Shown piece by piece: positions 54,002 through 64,000 of a stretch of 64,000 nucleotides of DNA (position 1 is its first letter; every line of letters begins with the position of its first letter). The notes under the pieces are model-generated. The model was not told where the DNA came from, ran no database searches, and saw only the letters and a program-made list of their open reading frames with translations. The DNA lies in NCBI RefSeq assembly GCF_011759605.1, contig NZ_JAAOYX010000001.1, positions 682,001-746,000 of the forward strand. Reading direction: 5' to 3'. Both the position numbers and the translations under genes were made by a program. This stretch comes from Luteibacter sp. SG786. GTDB taxonomy: Bacteria > Pseudomonadota > Gammaproteobacteria > Xanthomonadales > Rhodanobacteraceae.

Positions 54002-55305
54002 AGCGGATCGATTGGAAGACCCTCGACGACGCTGCTCGCGACGCGGCGCTGGCGCGGCCCGCTCAGGCACGCGCCCCCGGCCTGCGCCAGGGTGTGGAAG
54101 GGATCATTGCCGAGGTGCGCGCCCGTGGCGACGCCGCGCTGTTCGAGCTCACCGCCCGCTACGACGGGGTGGCGATGGACGACCTCGCGGTATCGGAGCA
54201 AGAGTTCGCCGATGCCGAGTCGCGCCTGTCGGAGACACTGAAGGCGGCCATCCTCGAAGCGGCGGGCCGCATCGAAACATTCCATCGCGCCGCCGCTCCG
54301 GTGCCGGTCGCGGTCGACACGGCGCCCGGCGTGCGCGTGGAGCGCGTGCTGCGTCCCGTTCGCCGCGTGGGGTTGTACGTGCCCGCGGGCGGTGCGCCCC
54401 TTCCGTCGACCGCGATCATGCTCGGCGTGCCGGCGGCCATCGCCGGATGCCCGGAGGTGCTGCTGTGCACACCGGTGCAGGCGAACGGGCGCTGCGACGA
54501 TGCCGTGCTGTTCGCGGCGCGTGCCGTCGGCGTGCACCGCGTGTTCAAGTTGGGCGGCGCGCAGGCCATGGCCGCCATGGCATACGGCACGGCCTCCGTG
54601 CCCCGCTGCGACAAGCTGTTCGGTCCCGGCAACGCATGGGTCACCGAGGCGAAGCTGCAAGTGGCCGGCGATCCGGCGGGTGCCGCCATCGACATGCCCG
54701 CCGGCCCATCCGAAGTGCTGGTGATCGCCGACGACACGGCCGATCCGCGCTTCGTCGCCGCCGACCTGCTGTCGCAGGCGGAGCATGGCCCCGATTCCCA
54801 GGTGCTGCTCGTCAGCCCGTCGCGCGAACTGCTGGACGCGGTAGAGGCCGAGGTGGAACGGCAGCGCGCGCAACTTCCGCGCGCCGAGGTCGCGGCGGCC
54901 GCGCTGAGCGAAAGCCGGCTGGTGCTGGTGGGCGATCTTGCCGAGGCGGTGGCGGTCAGCAATCTCTACGCACCGGAGCACCTGATCGTGCAGACGGCGG
55001 AACCGCGGGCATTGCTCGACGACATCGAATCGGCGGGGTCTGTCTTCCTCGGCGAATGGACGCCGGAATCCATCGGCGACTATTGCAGCGGCAGCAACCA
55101 CGTGCTGCCGACGTATGGCTACGCGCGCAGCTTCAGCGGCGTGTCCGTCGGCAGCTTCCAGAAGCAGATCACGGTACAGCAGTTGTCTGCCGAAGGCCTG
55201 CGCGGCATCGGACCGTGCGCGGAAATACTTGCCGAGGCCGAACAGCTGGAAGCCCATCGCCGCGCGGTTTCGCTCCGCCTGGCCGCCCTGAGGGCCACCG
55301 CATGA
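53998..55305 (+). CDS. hisD: Histidinol dehydrogenase
   Basis: This 435-residue NAD- and zinc-dependent enzyme oxidises histidinol to histidine in two steps. Conserved segments are [66 protein letters not shown] and [16 protein letters not shown]. The catalytic Glu-His pair lies in the [12 protein letters not shown] region. Start overlaps the hisG stop and the stop overlaps the hisC start. Confidence 0.97.
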   Translation: MKRIDWKTLDDAARDAALARPAQARAPGLRQGVEGIIAEVRARGDAALFELTARYDGVAMDDLAVSEQEFADAESRLSETLKAAILEAAGRIETFHRAAAPVPVAVDTAPGVRVERVLRPVRRVGLYVPAGGAPLPSTAIMLGVPAAIAGCPEVLLCTPVQANGRCDDAVLFAARAVGVHRVFKLGGAQAMAAMAYGTASVPRCDKLFGPGNAWVTEAKLQVAGDPAGAAIDMPAGPSEVLVIADDTADPRFVAADLLSQAEHGPDSQVLLVSPSRELLDAVEAEVERQRAQLPRAEVAAAALSESRLVLVGDLAEAVAVSNLYAPEHLIVQTAEPRALLDDIESAGSVFLGEWTPESIGDYCSGSNHVLPTYGYARSFSGVSVGSFQKQITVQQLSAEGLRGIGPCAEILAEAEQLEAHRRAVSLRLAALRATA

Positions 55306-56366
55306 GCGTGCTCGATCTGGCCCGCCCGGACATTCGCGCCCTGGCGCCTTACTCCAGCGCCCGCATGGAAGCGCAGGGAGGCACGGTGCTCCTCAACGCG
55401 AACGAATCGTCGCGGCCGCCGAACATCCCCGGCGGCGACGGATTGAACCGTTATCCGGACCCGCAGCCTCGCGCCCTCGTCGAAACGCTGGCGGAGCTGT
55501 ACGGCTGCGACAGCGACCGCGTGCTCGTCACGCGCGGCAGCGACGAAGCCATCGATCTGTTGGTCAGGGCGTTCTGTCGCGCGGGACACGACGCCGTGAT
55601 CGTCTCGCCACCCACGTTCGGCATGTACGCCGTATGCGCCAGGATCCAGGATGCCGCGGTGATCGAGTCGCCGCTCGACGCGTCGGGGGCGCTTCCGCCG
55701 GATGCGCTGCTCGCCGCGGTAACACCCGCGGTCAAGCTGGTTTTCGTGTGCACGCCGAACAATCCCACGGGTAATGTCGTGCCGCTGGACGTGTTGTCGC
55801 GGCTCGCCAGGGAACTTGCCGGCCGCGCCGTGCTGGTGGTGGACGAGGCATACGCGGAGTTCAGTGGCCTGCCGAGTGCCGCGACGCTGATCGACACCTA
55901 CGACAATGTGGCCGTGCTACGCACGTTGTCCAAGGCCTGGTCGCTTGCGGGTGCGCGCGTCGGTGCGCTGATCGCGCGCCCGGAGGTCATCGGCCTCCTG
56001 CGTCGCATCATCCCGCCGTATCCTCTGCCGTCCCCCTGTGTGGATGCCGCGTTGGGCGCGCTTTCCTACGAGGGCCGGCGCGTGCAGCGACACCACGTGA
56101 ACGAGATACTGACCGAGCGCGCTCGGATGCTGGCGGAGTTGCCTGGCGTACCCGGCGTACGCGAGGTGTTGCCTTCCCACGCCAATTTTCTCGCGGTGCG
56201 CTTCGACGATGCCGCCGGCACGTACCGCCGCCTCCTGGCTGCGGGCGTGGTGGTGCGAGACATCACGAGGTATCCCGGCTTGAGCGATGCGCTTCGCATC
56301 ACCATCGGCACGGGTAACGAGAACGACCGCGTGCTGGCGGTGCTTCGCGCAGGTGAGGTCGCATGA
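55302..56366 (+). CDS. hisC: Histidinol-phosphate aminotransferase
   Basis: This 354-residue PLP enzyme of fold type I converts imidazole acetol phosphate to histidinol phosphate. [15 protein letters not shown] and [13 protein letters not shown] open the protein, the [11 protein letters not shown] motif is present, the PLP-Asp lies in VVDEAYAEF, and the Schiff-base Lys is in [15 protein letters not shown]. The start at 55302 follows the hisD stop by overlap. Confidence 0.96.
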   Translation: MSVLDLARPDIRALAPYSSARMEAQGGTVLLNANESSRPPNIPGGDGLNRYPDPQPRALVETLAELYGCDSDRVLVTRGSDEAIDLLVRAFCRAGHDAVIVSPPTFGMYAVCARIQDAAVIESPLDASGALPPDALLAAVTPAVKLVFVCTPNNPTGNVVPLDVLSRLARELAGRAVLVVDEAYAEFSGLPSAATLIDTYDNVAVLRTLSKAWSLAGARVGALIARPEVIGLLRRIIPPYPLPSPCVDAALGALSYEGRRVQRHHVNEILTERARMLAELPGVPGVREVLPSHANFLAVRFDDAAGTYRRLLAAGVVVRDITRYPGLSDALRITIGTGNENDRVLAVLRAGEVA

Positions 56367-57427
56367 ACCGAAAGATCCTCTTCGTCGATCGCGACGGCTG
56401 CCTGATCGAGGAGCCGGCGGACGAGCAGATCGACAGCTACGAGAAGCTGGCGCTTATGCCCGGCGTGATCGGTGCATTGCAGCGCTGCATCGGCGCGGGC
56501 TACGAACTGGTGATGGTCACCAACCAGGATGGCCTGGGCACACCGTCGTTCCCGCAGCAGGCGTTCGACGGTCCGCACGCATTGCTGCTGCGCATCTTCG
56601 CGTCGCAGGGCATCGTGTTCCGCGAGCAGCTCATCGACCGCAGTTTCCCGCACGAGAACCTGGACACGCGCAAGCCCGGCACCGGTCTGGCCCGGCACTG
56701 GCTTGCCGACGACAGCTGGAGCCGTGCGCGGTCGGCCATGGTGGGCGATCGCGACACCGACCTGGCCTTCGCGGCCAACATGGGCGTGCGCGGTTTCCGG
56801 GTGGGCCAGGGCGGCATGGCCTGGAACGACTTCGCACACGTGCTGCTCGATGCGCCGCGCACGGCAGCGGTCCGCCGCGGTACCCGCGAAACGTCCATCC
56901 AGGTCTCCGTGGACCTCGACCGCGTGGCCGAGCCCGTGGTGCATACCGGCTTGGGGTTTTTCGACCACATGCTGGAGCAGATCGGCAAGCACGGCGGTTT
57001 CGCCCTCGAGTTGCGCTGCGACGGCGACACCCACGTCGACGAACACCACACCATCGAAGACGCTGCGCTGGCGCTGGGGCAAGCCTTGCGCCAGGCGCTT
57101 GGGGACAAGCGCGGTATCACCCGTTACGGCTTCGCGTTGCCCATGGACGAGAGCGCCGCGCGTGCGGAGCTCGACCTCTCGGGCCGTCCTTACTTCGTTT
57201 TCGAGGGTTCGTTCCCGCGCGAGCGCGTGGGCGACGTGCCGACGGAACTCGTGCCGCACTTTTTCCGGTCGCTGTGCGAGACGTTGGGCGCCAACCTGCA
57301 CCTGACCGTACACGGCGACAATGCGCACCACATGGTGGAAGGTTGTTTCAAGGTCGTGGCACGCACCCTTCGCCAAGCCATGCGGCGGGAAGGAGCGGAC
57401 CTTCCCAGCACCAAGGGTAGCCTCTGA
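56363..57427 (+). CDS. hisB: Bifunctional histidinol-phosphatase / imidazoleglycerol-phosphate dehydratase
   Basis: This 354-residue fused enzyme has an N-terminal HAD phosphatase (1-165) with the catalytic aspartates D9 and D11 in LFVDRDGCL, and [14 protein letters not shown]. The C-terminal dehydratase (167-354) has [34 protein letters not shown] and the His/Glu manganese sites repeated later ([12 protein letters not shown]-like). The fusion is the usual gammaproteobacterial form. Confidence 0.97.
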   Translation: MNRKILFVDRDGCLIEEPADEQIDSYEKLALMPGVIGALQRCIGAGYELVMVTNQDGLGTPSFPQQAFDGPHALLLRIFASQGIVFREQLIDRSFPHENLDTRKPGTGLARHWLADDSWSRARSAMVGDRDTDLAFAANMGVRGFRVGQGGMAWNDFAHVLLDAPRTAAVRRGTRETSIQVSVDLDRVAEPVVHTGLGFFDHMLEQIGKHGGFALELRCDGDTHVDEHHTIEDAALALGQALRQALGDKRGITRYGFALPMDESAARAELDLSGRPYFVFEGSFPRERVGDVPTELVPHFFRSLCETLGANLHLTVHGDNAHHMVEGCFKVVARTLRQAMRREGADLPSTKGSL

Positions 57428-58017
57428 TGCGCGCGGTACTGGTCGATGCCGGCGGCACCAACATCGGCTCCGTTCGTTACGCGCTGCAGCGATTGGGGGC
57501 CGACGCCGAACTCACCTCGGATGCGGCGCGCATTCGTGCGGCGAGCCACGTGATCCTTCCCGGTGTCGGCGCGGCCGGTCCGGGCATGCGCATGCTGCGG
57601 GAGGCGGGCCTCGTCGACATCATCCGCGGGCTCACCCAGCCGGTGCTCGGCGTGTGTCTCGGCATGCAGCTCCTTTGCGAGTGGTCGGAAGAGGCCAACA
57701 CCGAATGCCTCGGCGTCATTCCGGCGACGGTGCGGCGGTTCGCCGACATTCCGGGATTCCGTGTGCCGCACATGGGGTGGAACGGGTTGCGGCTGACCCG
57801 CTGCCATCCGTTGGTTGCGGGCGTGCGCGAAGGCGACGCTGCCTATTTCGTCCATAGCTATGCCGTGCCCGACGGCGACTATTCGCTCGCGGCCAGCGAG
57901 CATGGAACGCCTTTCGCTGCCGTGGTCGCCGCCGGCAATTTCATGGGCATGCAGTTCCACCCCGAGCGGTCGGGGGCACTGGGTGCCCAGCTTCTGCGGA
58001 ATTTTCTTTCTTTATGA
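57427..58017 (+). CDS. hisH: Imidazole glycerol phosphate synthase, glutaminase subunit
   Basis: This 196-residue class I glutamine amidotransferase supplies ammonia to HisF. The nucleophile Cys lies in [11 protein letters not shown]; His and Glu complete the triad in [30 protein letters not shown] is the conserved opening. It shares one base with the hisB stop and overlaps hisA by four. Confidence 0.96.
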   Translation: MRAVLVDAGGTNIGSVRYALQRLGADAELTSDAARIRAASHVILPGVGAAGPGMRMLREAGLVDIIRGLTQPVLGVCLGMQLLCEWSEEANTECLGVIPATVRRFADIPGFRVPHMGWNGLRLTRCHPLVAGVREGDAAYFVHSYAVPDGDYSLAASEHGTPFAAVVAAGNFMGMQFHPERSGALGAQLLRNFLSL

Positions 58018-58766
58018 CGCTTCCCATTCCCGCCATCGATCTGCGCGACGGCAAGGTCGTGCGCCTCTACAAGGGCGACTACGCCCGGCAGACCACCTTC
58101 GCCTTCGAGCCGGAAGCTCTGGCGGCCCGCTATGCGGACGAGGGTGCCGAGTGGCTGCATGTCGTCGATCTCGACGGTGCGCGCTCCGGGCGCTTCGAAA
58201 ACCTGGCCACCGTTGCGGGCATCGCGTCGAGCGGACGGCTGCGCGTGCAGGCCGGCGGCGGCGTTCGCAACGAGGACGGCGTGCTCCGGTTGCTGGAAGC
58301 CGGCGTCCATCGCGTCGTGGTGGGCAGTGTGGCCATGCGCGATCCCAAGACCGTGGCCTCCTGGATCGCCCGCTACGGCGCGGAGCGGATCGTGCTGGCG
58401 CTGGACACGCGCTTCCTCGACGGCGAATGGCGCCTCCCCAGCGCGGGCTGGACGGCCTACGAGGTGCGCACTCTGGACGAGCTGCTTCCGCTGTACGAAG
58501 CGGCAGGGGCGCGGCACCTCCTGTGCACGGACATCGACCGCGACGGCACCATGAGCGGTCCGAACGTAGCGCTCTATCGGCACCTGGGCAGCCTCGCGCC
58601 GTCGATGGCGGTGCAGGCCTCCGGAGGCGTCCGCTCCCTCGACGATATCGCCGCCCTCGCGTTGCAGGGCACCGCAGGCGTGATCCTCGGTCGCGCACTG
58701 CTGGAAGGCGCCTTCTCCCTTTCCGATGCCTTCGCCGCGGCGGAGAAGGCGAACGCGTCATGCTGA
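58014..58766 (+). CDS. hisA: ProFAR isomerase (phosphoribosylformimino-AICAR isomerase)
   Basis: This 250-residue TIM barrel performs the Amadori rearrangement of Pro[22 protein letters not shown] carries the catalytic Asp, and [15 protein letters not shown] and [13 protein letters not shown] are conserved phosphate-binding loops. It overlaps hisF by seven bases. Chain length is normal. Confidence 0.96.
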   Translation: MTLPIPAIDLRDGKVVRLYKGDYARQTTFAFEPEALAARYADEGAEWLHVVDLDGARSGRFENLATVAGIASSGRLRVQAGGGVRNEDGVLRLLEAGVHRVVVGSVAMRDPKTVASWIARYGAERIVLALDTRFLDGEWRLPSAGWTAYEVRTLDELLPLYEAAGARHLLCTDIDRDGTMSGPNVALYRHLGSLAPSMAVQASGGVRSLDDIAALALQGTAGVILGRALLEGAFSLSDAFAAAEKANASC

Positions 58767-59530
58767 GCCGGCGCATCGTTCCGTGCCTGGACGTGAGGGA
58801 CGGGCAGGTCGTCAAGGGCGTCCGTTTCCGCGACCACGTGGTCGTGGGCGAGATCGTGGAGTTGGCTCTGCGTTACCGCGACGAAGGTGCCGACGAACTC
58901 GTGTTCTACGACATCACGGCAAGCCCGGAAGGGCGCCGTGTCGATCGCGACTGGGTGGAACGCGTGGCCCGCGAGATCGACATTCCCTTCTGCGTGGCGG
59001 GCGGCATCCGCAGCGTGGACGATGCGCGCGAAGTGCTGCACGCCGGCGCCGACAAGGTGTCGATCAACTCGCCCGCGCTGGAGCGGCCGGCGCTCGTGGG
59101 CGAACTGGCCGACGCCTTTGGGGTGCAGTGCGTCGTGGTGGGTGTGGACAGCCTGCGCGACGACGACGGCGAATGGCACGTGCGGCAATACACCGGCGAT
59201 CCCTCGCGCACGCGCGCCTTGCGCAAACCCACGCTCGAATGGATCGACGAAGTGCAGCAGCTCGGAGCGGGCGAGATCGTGCTCAATTGCATGGGCACCG
59301 ACGGCGTCCGCCGCGGCTACGATATCGAACAGTTGAAGGCCGCCCGCGCGCTGAGTCGCGTGCCGCTGGTGGCATCGGGAGGTGCGGGTACGCCGGCACA
59401 TTTCGTCGAGGTGTTTCGCGAAGCGGACGTCGATGCGGCGCTCGCGGCCAGTGTGTTCCATTCCGGCGAGATAGGCATTCCCGCGCTGAAGAAAGAGCTG
59501 CGGGCGCAAGGTATCGAGGTGAGGCTATGA
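58760..59530 (+). CDS. hisF: Imidazole glycerol phosphate synthase, cyclase subunit
   Basis: This 256-residue TIM barrel uses ammonia from HisH to make imidazole glycerol phosphate and AICAR. The catalytic Asp is D11 in [20 protein letters not shown], and [18 protein letters not shown] holds the second. The [20 protein letters not shown] and [16 protein letters not shown] loops bind phosphate. The stop overlaps hisI. Confidence 0.97.
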   Translation: MLSRRIVPCLDVRDGQVVKGVRFRDHVVVGEIVELALRYRDEGADELVFYDITASPEGRRVDRDWVERVAREIDIPFCVAGGIRSVDDAREVLHAGADKVSINSPALERPALVGELADAFGVQCVVVGVDSLRDDDGEWHVRQYTGDPSRTRALRKPTLEWIDEVQQLGAGEIVLNCMGTDGVRRGYDIEQLKAARALSRVPLVASGGAGTPAHFVEVFREADVDAALAASVFHSGEIGIPALKKELRAQGIEVRL

Positions 59531-60132
59531 GCGGCGCGAACGCGGATTTCGCCAAGGGCGGCGGGTTGCTGCCGGCGATCGTGCAGCATGCGCGAACCGG
59601 CGAGGTACTGATGCTGGGATACATGGACGAGGCGGCCCTGCAGGCAACGCAGGAGCAGCGCTTCGTCACGTTCTTCAGCCGCAGCAAGCAACGGCTCTGG
59701 GCCAAGGGCGAAACGTCCGGCCATACGCTGGCGGTGGTGGACGTCCGGCTCGATTGCGACGCCGACACGATCCTCGTGCGCGCGCTTCCTGCCGGGCCTA
59801 CCTGCCACAACGGCACGTCGAGTTGCTTCGGCGACGACGTGGCCCCTCCGCTGGCTTTCCTCGCCGAACTCGATGCGCTGGTGGCCTCGCGGCATGACGA
59901 GCGTCCGGCCGGCAGTTACACGACGAAGCTGTTCGAAGAAGGCCTTCGCCGCATGGCGCAGAAAGTGGGCGAGGAGGGCGTCGAAACGGCCCTGGCGGTC
60001 GTCGCCCAGGACGACGACGCGCTGGTCGGCGAGGCCGCCGACCTCGTGTTTCATCTCATGGTGGCATTGCGCGCACGCGGCATCGGTTTCGGCGCCGTGG
60101 CCGCGAAACTGGCCTCACGGCATCGCATGTAG
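59527..60132 (+). CDS. hisI: Bifunctional phosphoribosyl-AMP cyclohydrolase / phosphoribosyl-ATP pyrophosphatase
   Basis: This 201-residue HisIE fusion carries out the second and third steps of histidine synthesis. The HisI half (1-105) has [37 protein letters not shown] and the metal-binding [10 protein letters not shown] and [11 protein letters not shown]. The HisE half (115-201) has [20 protein letters not shown] and the [10 protein letters not shown] helix. It is the last gene of the operon and converges on rluB. Confidence 0.96.
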   Translation: MSGANADFAKGGGLLPAIVQHARTGEVLMLGYMDEAALQATQEQRFVTFFSRSKQRLWAKGETSGHTLAVVDVRLDCDADTILVRALPAGPTCHNGTSSCFGDDVAPPLAFLAELDALVASRHDERPAGSYTTKLFEEGLRRMAQKVGEEGVETALAVVAQDDDALVGEAADLVFHLMVALRARGIGFGAVAAKLASRHRM

Positions 60133-60147
60133 GGTAGGGCGGCCGCC

Positions 60148-61614
60148 TTAGCGGTTGCCGCCGCGGTTGCCGCCGCCACCGCCCCGATTACCGCCACCGG
60201 GGCGCCCGCCACGATTGCCACCTGGACGCGGGCCGCCTGCGCGGTTGCCACCGGCACCCGGACCGCCACCGCCGGTGCGATTGCCGCCGCCCGGGCGACC
60301 ACCGCGATTGCCGCCGCCTTCGAAGCGGCTACCGGGGGCACGGTTTCCTTCATTGCGTGCCGGGCCCTGGCCCGCCGCGCGGTTTCCGCCTGCATTACCC
60401 GGACGTCCGCCGGGACGCGGCCCACGGTTGCCGGCGGTGTTGCCGGCCGCATTGCCGCCACCGGTGCGGGTGTCGCCGGCGAACCAGGTCCGGATCGACG
60501 GCAGTTCCTGGCCGGGAGCGACGCGGCGCGACTTGCGCTGGCCACCGCCGCCGGCGCGTTCCGGACGTGCGACGTTGCCGTTCACCTCGCGGCGCTGACC
60601 GCCGCCGGCGCCCTGGCCACGGCCGCCGCGGCCGCCACGTGGGTTGTCGTCGCGAATGCGGTCGAAGGCGGTGAGTTCGCGCGCCTCGTCATGCCGTGCC
60701 GAACTCCACGCACCGGGGGTGCGGGTATCGGGACGATACTCGGTGACGTGGCGGGGGGCGCGGCGCTGGTGCACCACGGCGCTCAGGGTGAGCACGGGGG
60801 CAGGCGCGCCCAGGCCTGCGCGCTCGCGCAGTTCCTTGATCGCGGTTTCGTCGAGCGATTCGCAGTCGCCGCGGCGCAGCGCACGCGGCAATTCCACGGA
60901 GCCGTAACGGATGCGCTTCAGGCGGCTCACGAGAAAGCCCTGCGAATCCCACAGGCGGCGAACCTCGCGGTTGCGTCCCTCGCGAATGGTCACGCGGAAC
61001 CAGCTATGGCTGCCGCCACGGCTGATCACGCCGATCTCGTCGAAGCGCGCCGGGCCGTCTTCCAGCTCCACGCCCGCCTTGAGACGTTCGATGACCTCGT
61101 CGGGCACTTCGCCGTGCACGCGGCAGAGGTACTCGCGTTCGAGCCCGCTCTTCGGATGCATCAGCGCGTTGGCGAGTTCGCCGTCGGTCGTCAGCAGCAG
61201 CAGGCCGGTGGTGTTGATGTCGAGACGGCCCACGGCGACCCAGCGCGCACCGCGAAGGCGCGGAAGCTGTTCGAACACGGTGGGGCGGCCTTCGGTGTCC
61301 TCGCGGGTGGTCACCACGCCTTCCGGCTTGTGGTAGACCAGCACTTCCGCGTCGGTGCGGTTGTCCGTGGCGACCACGAACTGCTTGCCGTCGAGAACCA
61401 CGCGGTCGCCGGCGTGGACGCTGGCGCCGATGGTGGCGACGGTGCCGTTGACCTCGACCTCGCCAGCCTGGATGCGCTGTTCGAGCATCCGGCGCGAGCC
61501 GAGTCCGGCGTTGGCGAGAACCTTGTGCAGGCGCTCCTCGAGTTGCTGTGTGGTATCGGCGGCGTCATTGCCGCCGCGCTTCAAGGTGAGCAGGGAACGC
61601 TGTGGCGCATTCAT
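60148..61614 (-). CDS. rluB: 23S rRNA pseudouridine(2605) synthase with a long Gly/Arg/Asn-rich tail
   Basis: This 488-residue protein has an S4 domain (about 28-85; LEERLHKVLANAGLGSRRML) and the RsuA/RluB catalytic core, with the key Asp in GRLDINTTGLLLLT. EGRNREVRRLWDSQGFLVSR follows. From about residue 275 the chain is a disordered tail: first basic, then repeats of GGNR, GGGN and RPGG types to the C-terminus. Tails like this occur in other RluB proteins but this one is very long. The start overlaps the scpB stop. Confidence 0.9.
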   Translation of the reverse strand: MNAPQRSLLTLKRGGNDAADTTQQLEERLHKVLANAGLGSRRMLEQRIQAGEVEVNGTVATIGASVHAGDRVVLDGKQFVVATDNRTDAEVLVYHKPEGVVTTREDTEGRPTVFEQLPRLRGARWVAVGRLDINTTGLLLLTTDGELANALMHPKSGLEREYLCRVHGEVPDEVIERLKAGVELEDGPARFDEIGVISRGGSHSWFRVTIREGRNREVRRLWDSQGFLVSRLKRIRYGSVELPRALRRGDCESLDETAIKELRERAGLGAPAPVLTLSAVVHQRRAPRHVTEYRPDTRTPGAWSSARHDEARELTAFDRIRDDNPRGGRGGRGQGAGGGQRREVNGNVARPERAGGGGQRKSRRVAPGQELPSIRTWFAGDTRTGGGNAAGNTAGNRGPRPGGRPGNAGGNRAAGQGPARNEGNRAPGSRFEGGGNRGGRPGGGNRTGGGGPGAGGNRAGGPRPGGNRGGRPGGGNRGGGGGNRGGNR

Positions 61615-62477
61615 GCGCGTGACTCCTCGGTATCTTTCTCGGCGTCGTCGTCTTCGACGTCGCTCGCTGGGTTCTCTGCCTCGTCGGCAGTGGGGGAAGC
61701 CGCGGCGACGTCGTCGCCGGCAGGCAGCTGGTTTGCGGCCTCGATCGCATCGCCTTCGTCGGGCGTGGTCTCGGCAGCACTTTCGACGGCCGGGGCGTCG
61801 GCCACGGCATCGTCGGTGTTCGGGGTGTTCTCGTTGTTCAGGGTGTCTTCGCCTTCAACGGCAGGTTCGCCAGCGGCGTCTTCCGGCAGCGCGGCACGCG
61901 CCGCCACGGGTTCCGCATCGCCTTCGAACCGCATCTGCGGATTGAGTTCCTCGAGGTCGCGGATTTCCGACAGCGGCGGCAGGGCGTCCAGCGACTTGAG
62001 GTTGAAGTAGTCGAGGAAGGCGCGGGTGGTGCCGAAAAGCGCCGGCTTGCCCGGTACGTCGCGGTGGCCCACCACGCGGATCCATTCGCGTTCTTCCAGG
62101 GTCTTGATGATGTTCGACGACACCACCACACCGCGGATCTGTTCGATCTCCGGCCGGGTGATCGGCTGGCGGTAGGCGATGAGGGCCAGGGTTTCCAGCA
62201 GGGCACGCGAGTACCGGCTGGGCTTTTCCGCCCACATGCGCGATACCCAGCCGTGAACTTCCCGTCTTACCTGGTAGCGCCAGCCGGAGGCCACTTCCAC
62301 CAGTTCCACGCCTCGGCCCTCGCAGTCGGCGCCGAGCGCCGCCAGGACCTGCGTGAGTTCGTCGGTGCCGATCTCCTCGTCCTCGCCGAAGATCGCCTTG
62401 AGCTGTGCGATGGTCATCGGCTGGGTCGACGCCAGCAACGCCGCTTCCACGATGGGTTTGAGCTGTTCGGGATGCAT
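61611..62477 (-). CDS. scpB: Segregation and condensation protein ScpB
   Basis: This 288-residue protein is the winged-helix subunit of the SMC-ScpAB complex that organises chromosomes. LKPIVEAALLASTQPMTIAQ, LVEVASGWRYQVRREVHGWV, LALIAYRQPITRPEIEQIRG, and FGTTRAFLDYFNLKSLDALP are conserved. From about residue 195 an acidic tail rich in Glu, Asp and Ala follows, which is longer than in Bacillus ScpB. It is encoded just after scpA. Confidence 0.93.
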   Translation of the reverse strand: MHPEQLKPIVEAALLASTQPMTIAQLKAIFGEDEEIGTDELTQVLAALGADCEGRGVELVEVASGWRYQVRREVHGWVSRMWAEKPSRYSRALLETLALIAYRQPITRPEIEQIRGVVVSSNIIKTLEEREWIRVVGHRDVPGKPALFGTTRAFLDYFNLKSLDALPPLSEIRDLEELNPQMRFEGDAEPVAARAALPEDAAGEPAVEGEDTLNNENTPNTDDAVADAPAVESAAETTPDEGDAIEAANQLPAGDDVAAASPTADEAENPASDVEDDDAEKDTEESRA

Positions 62478-62518
62478 AGGCCCTTGGGTGATGGTTGCTG
62501 GCCCCCGGGTGGGAGCCG

Positions 62519-63403
62519 TCAGGCGAGCGCTTCTTCCGGCTCGGCCTCGGTATGTGCCTTCGTCTTCAGGTAGATCGGCCCGAGGGCTTCTTCCTGCACG
62601 ATCTCGATGAGCATTTCCTTGGCCAGTTCGAGCATGGCCAGGAAGGTGACCACCACGCCGAGGCGGCCTTCGCTCACGTCGAACAATGTTTCGAAGCGGT
62701 GGAAACCGCCGCCCTCGCTGAGCGTGCCGAGGAGGTCGCCCATGCGCTGGCGCACGCTGAGCGGTTCGCGCTGGATCGCATGGTGCGTGAACAGGTCGGC
62801 GCGGTTGAGCACGTCCTTGAGCGCGAGCAGGAGCTCCCTGAGGTCGAGCGGCGGTGGTACGCGCACCACGTTGTGCTCGCCCACGAAGGCGTGAACCACC
62901 GTGGTGTCTCGTTCCAGGCGCGGCAGTTCGTCGATATCCGCCGCAGCCCTCTTGAAGCGTTCGTACTCCTGGAGCCGCCGGACCAGCTCGGCGCGGGGAT
63001 CTTCCTCCACGCCTTCCTCGGCCGGCGGCCGGGGAAGCAGCAACCTGGACTTGATCTCCGCCAGGATGGCGGCCATCAGCAGGTACTCCGCCGCCAGCTC
63101 CAGGCGCATCACCTCGCGCATCATCTCGATGTAGTCCATGTACTGCCGGGTGATTTCGGCCACAGGGATATCGAGAATGTCGAGGTTCTGCCGGCGGATC
63201 AGGTAAAGCAACAGGTCCAGCGGACCTTCGAACGATTCGAGGATGACTTCGAGCGCGTCCGGCGGGATGTACAGGTCCTGCGGCATCTGCAGCACCGGTT
63301 GCCCGCGCACCAGCGCGAGGGGCATTTCCTGCTGCTGCGGTATGCCCGCGAAGGCATCCTGGGCTTTTTCGACCACCTGGACTTCGGTTGTCTCGTTAGT
63401 CAT
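62519..63403 (-). CDS. scpA: Segregation and condensation protein ScpA
   Basis: This 294-residue kleisin subunit bridges SMC heads. LESFEGPLDLLLYLIRRQNL, VAEITRQYMDYIEMMREVMR and AAEYLLMAAILAEIKSRLLL are the N-terminal signatures, and the C-terminal winged helix contains VVTFLAMLELAKEMLIEIVQ. The ATG at 63403 was chosen; an in-frame GTG at 63409 is also possible. It is probably cotranscribed with scpB and rluB. Confidence 0.93.
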   Translation of the reverse strand: MTNETTEVQVVEKAQDAFAGIPQQQEMPLALVRGQPVLQMPQDLYIPPDALEVILESFEGPLDLLLYLIRRQNLDILDIPVAEITRQYMDYIEMMREVMRLELAAEYLLMAAILAEIKSRLLLPRPPAEEGVEEDPRAELVRRLQEYERFKRAAADIDELPRLERDTTVVHAFVGEHNVVRVPPPLDLRELLLALKDVLNRADLFTHHAIQREPLSVRQRMGDLLGTLSEGGGFHRFETLFDVSEGRLGVVVTFLAMLELAKEMLIEIVQEEALGPIYLKTKAHTEAEPEEALA

Positions 63404-63409
63404 CGGCAC

Positions 63410-63716
63410 ACGTCAGAAGGGTCGCTTGAGCGACCGGTAGCGCAACAATCGATGCCGTCCGGCGGCCGTACCGCCACCTCGCCCGGCATGCCACGCATCG
63501 TCGCCGACGAGCGATAGGCATGGCCGCTGGACACCCCAGGAGGGTCACCGTCTGTGAAGGAACGTCGGGAGCAGAGCGCGGCCGGTCTCAGCAACGGACC
63601 GGTGAAGGCGCGACGCCCGAATAAGTTCACCCGATTGCCGTACAGGGTATCGCCTGTGCCCATGCAAGTCCAGCGGTGGGCGCCAGCGTGGGCGGGGCTT
63701 GCGGCACAATAGGTCC
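63410..63716. other. Intergenic region between scpA and dinB
   Basis: About 300 bases without a convincing gene. It holds the divergent control regions of scpA (minus) and dinB (plus). A small inverted repeat, GGTCGCTTGAGCGACC, lies near 63420. No SOS box was seen before dinB. Confidence 0.4.
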
Positions 63717-64000
63717 ATGCAGCCTGCCCAGCGCGCCATCATCCACGTCGACATGGACGCCTTCTACGCGTCCGTGGAGGAACTGGACGACCCCTCGCTG
63801 GTGGGAAAACCGGTGATCGTGGCCGGCCTGGGCCGCCGGGGCGTGGTTTCCACGGCGAATTACGAGGCGCGCAAGTACGGGGTGCGTTCCGCCATGGCTA
63901 CCTCGGAGGCGCGCCGGCGCTGTCCCGAAGGCGTCTATATCTTCCCTCGCCATGCCCGCTACCAGGAGATCTCGAACGTGGTCTTTGGCGTCTTCGCCGA
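63717..64000 (+). CDS. dinB: DNA polymerase IV, N-terminal part
   Basis: The gene continues beyond the window; 94 codons are visible. The opening [20 protein letters not shown] carries the first catalytic Asp of Y-family polymerases, followed by [38 protein letters not shown] and [19 protein letters not shown]. DinB performs error-prone translesion synthesis. Confidence 0.93.
   Translation, partial: MQPAQRAIIHVDMDAFYASVEELDDPSLVGKPVIVAGLGRRGVVSTANYEARKYGVRSAMATSEARRRCPEGVYIFPRHARYQEISNVVFGVFA

Overview
The window is a GC-rich, densely packed bacterial chromosome segment, most likely from the Xanthomonadales (Rhodanobacteraceae, a Luteibacter/Dyella-like bacterium). This is judged from gene content: a Xanthomonas-type type IV secretion system (X-T4SS), a his operon led by a TrpR-like regulator, and REP elements of the kind seen in xanthomonads and pseudomonads. 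No similarity search was run.

Layout. 1-4300: the end of a glycine-rich collagen-like surface protein, a two-partner-secretion outer-membrane transporter and a catalase-family protein. 4292-13256: housekeeping genes (acetoacetyl-CoA reductase, glutamyl-Q tRNA(Asp) synthetase, htpX, htpG, an AEC transporter, Hsp15, mutS) with two REP pairs. 13446-36062: a complete X-T4SS locus. 37141-42635: pncC, recA, recX, alaS, csrA and tRNA-Ser(GCT). 42684-48475: a GH127 glycosidase, a two-component system, mlaA, a ParS/Xre-like antitoxin-family protein and tRNA-Pro(CGG). 48630-52646: hisS, an enlarged aromatic amino acid lyase and an orphan response regulator. 52794-60132: a complete histidine operon (hisR-G-D-C-B-H-A-F-IE) with almost every stop overlapping the next start. 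60148-64000: rluB, scpB, scpA and the start of dinB.

The most interesting region is the X-T4SS. On the minus strand, virB7-B8-B9-B10-B11-B1-B2-B3-B4-B5-B6 are followed by a DUF4189 protein and then by three immunity-effector cassettes: GH19 muramidase, M23 endopeptidase and class 3 lipase. virD4 and one further exported protein end the run. A fourth effector lies on the plus strand at 14196-15980. It has an unrecognised N-terminal lysozyme-like region and follows a LprI-type (lysozyme inhibitor-like) exported protein. All four effectors end in the same module, the XVIPCD signal recognised by VirD4, usually with a Q-rich tail. In each minus-strand cassette an exported protein or lipoprotein is encoded just upstream of its effector, which suggests immunity function. 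The locus therefore looks like a contact-dependent bacterial killing machine with three predicted cell-wall hydrolases and one phospholipase.

Limits: all calls come from reading the sequence. GC contrasts are by eye. Immunity assignments are inferences from order, export signals and known X-T4SS biology.
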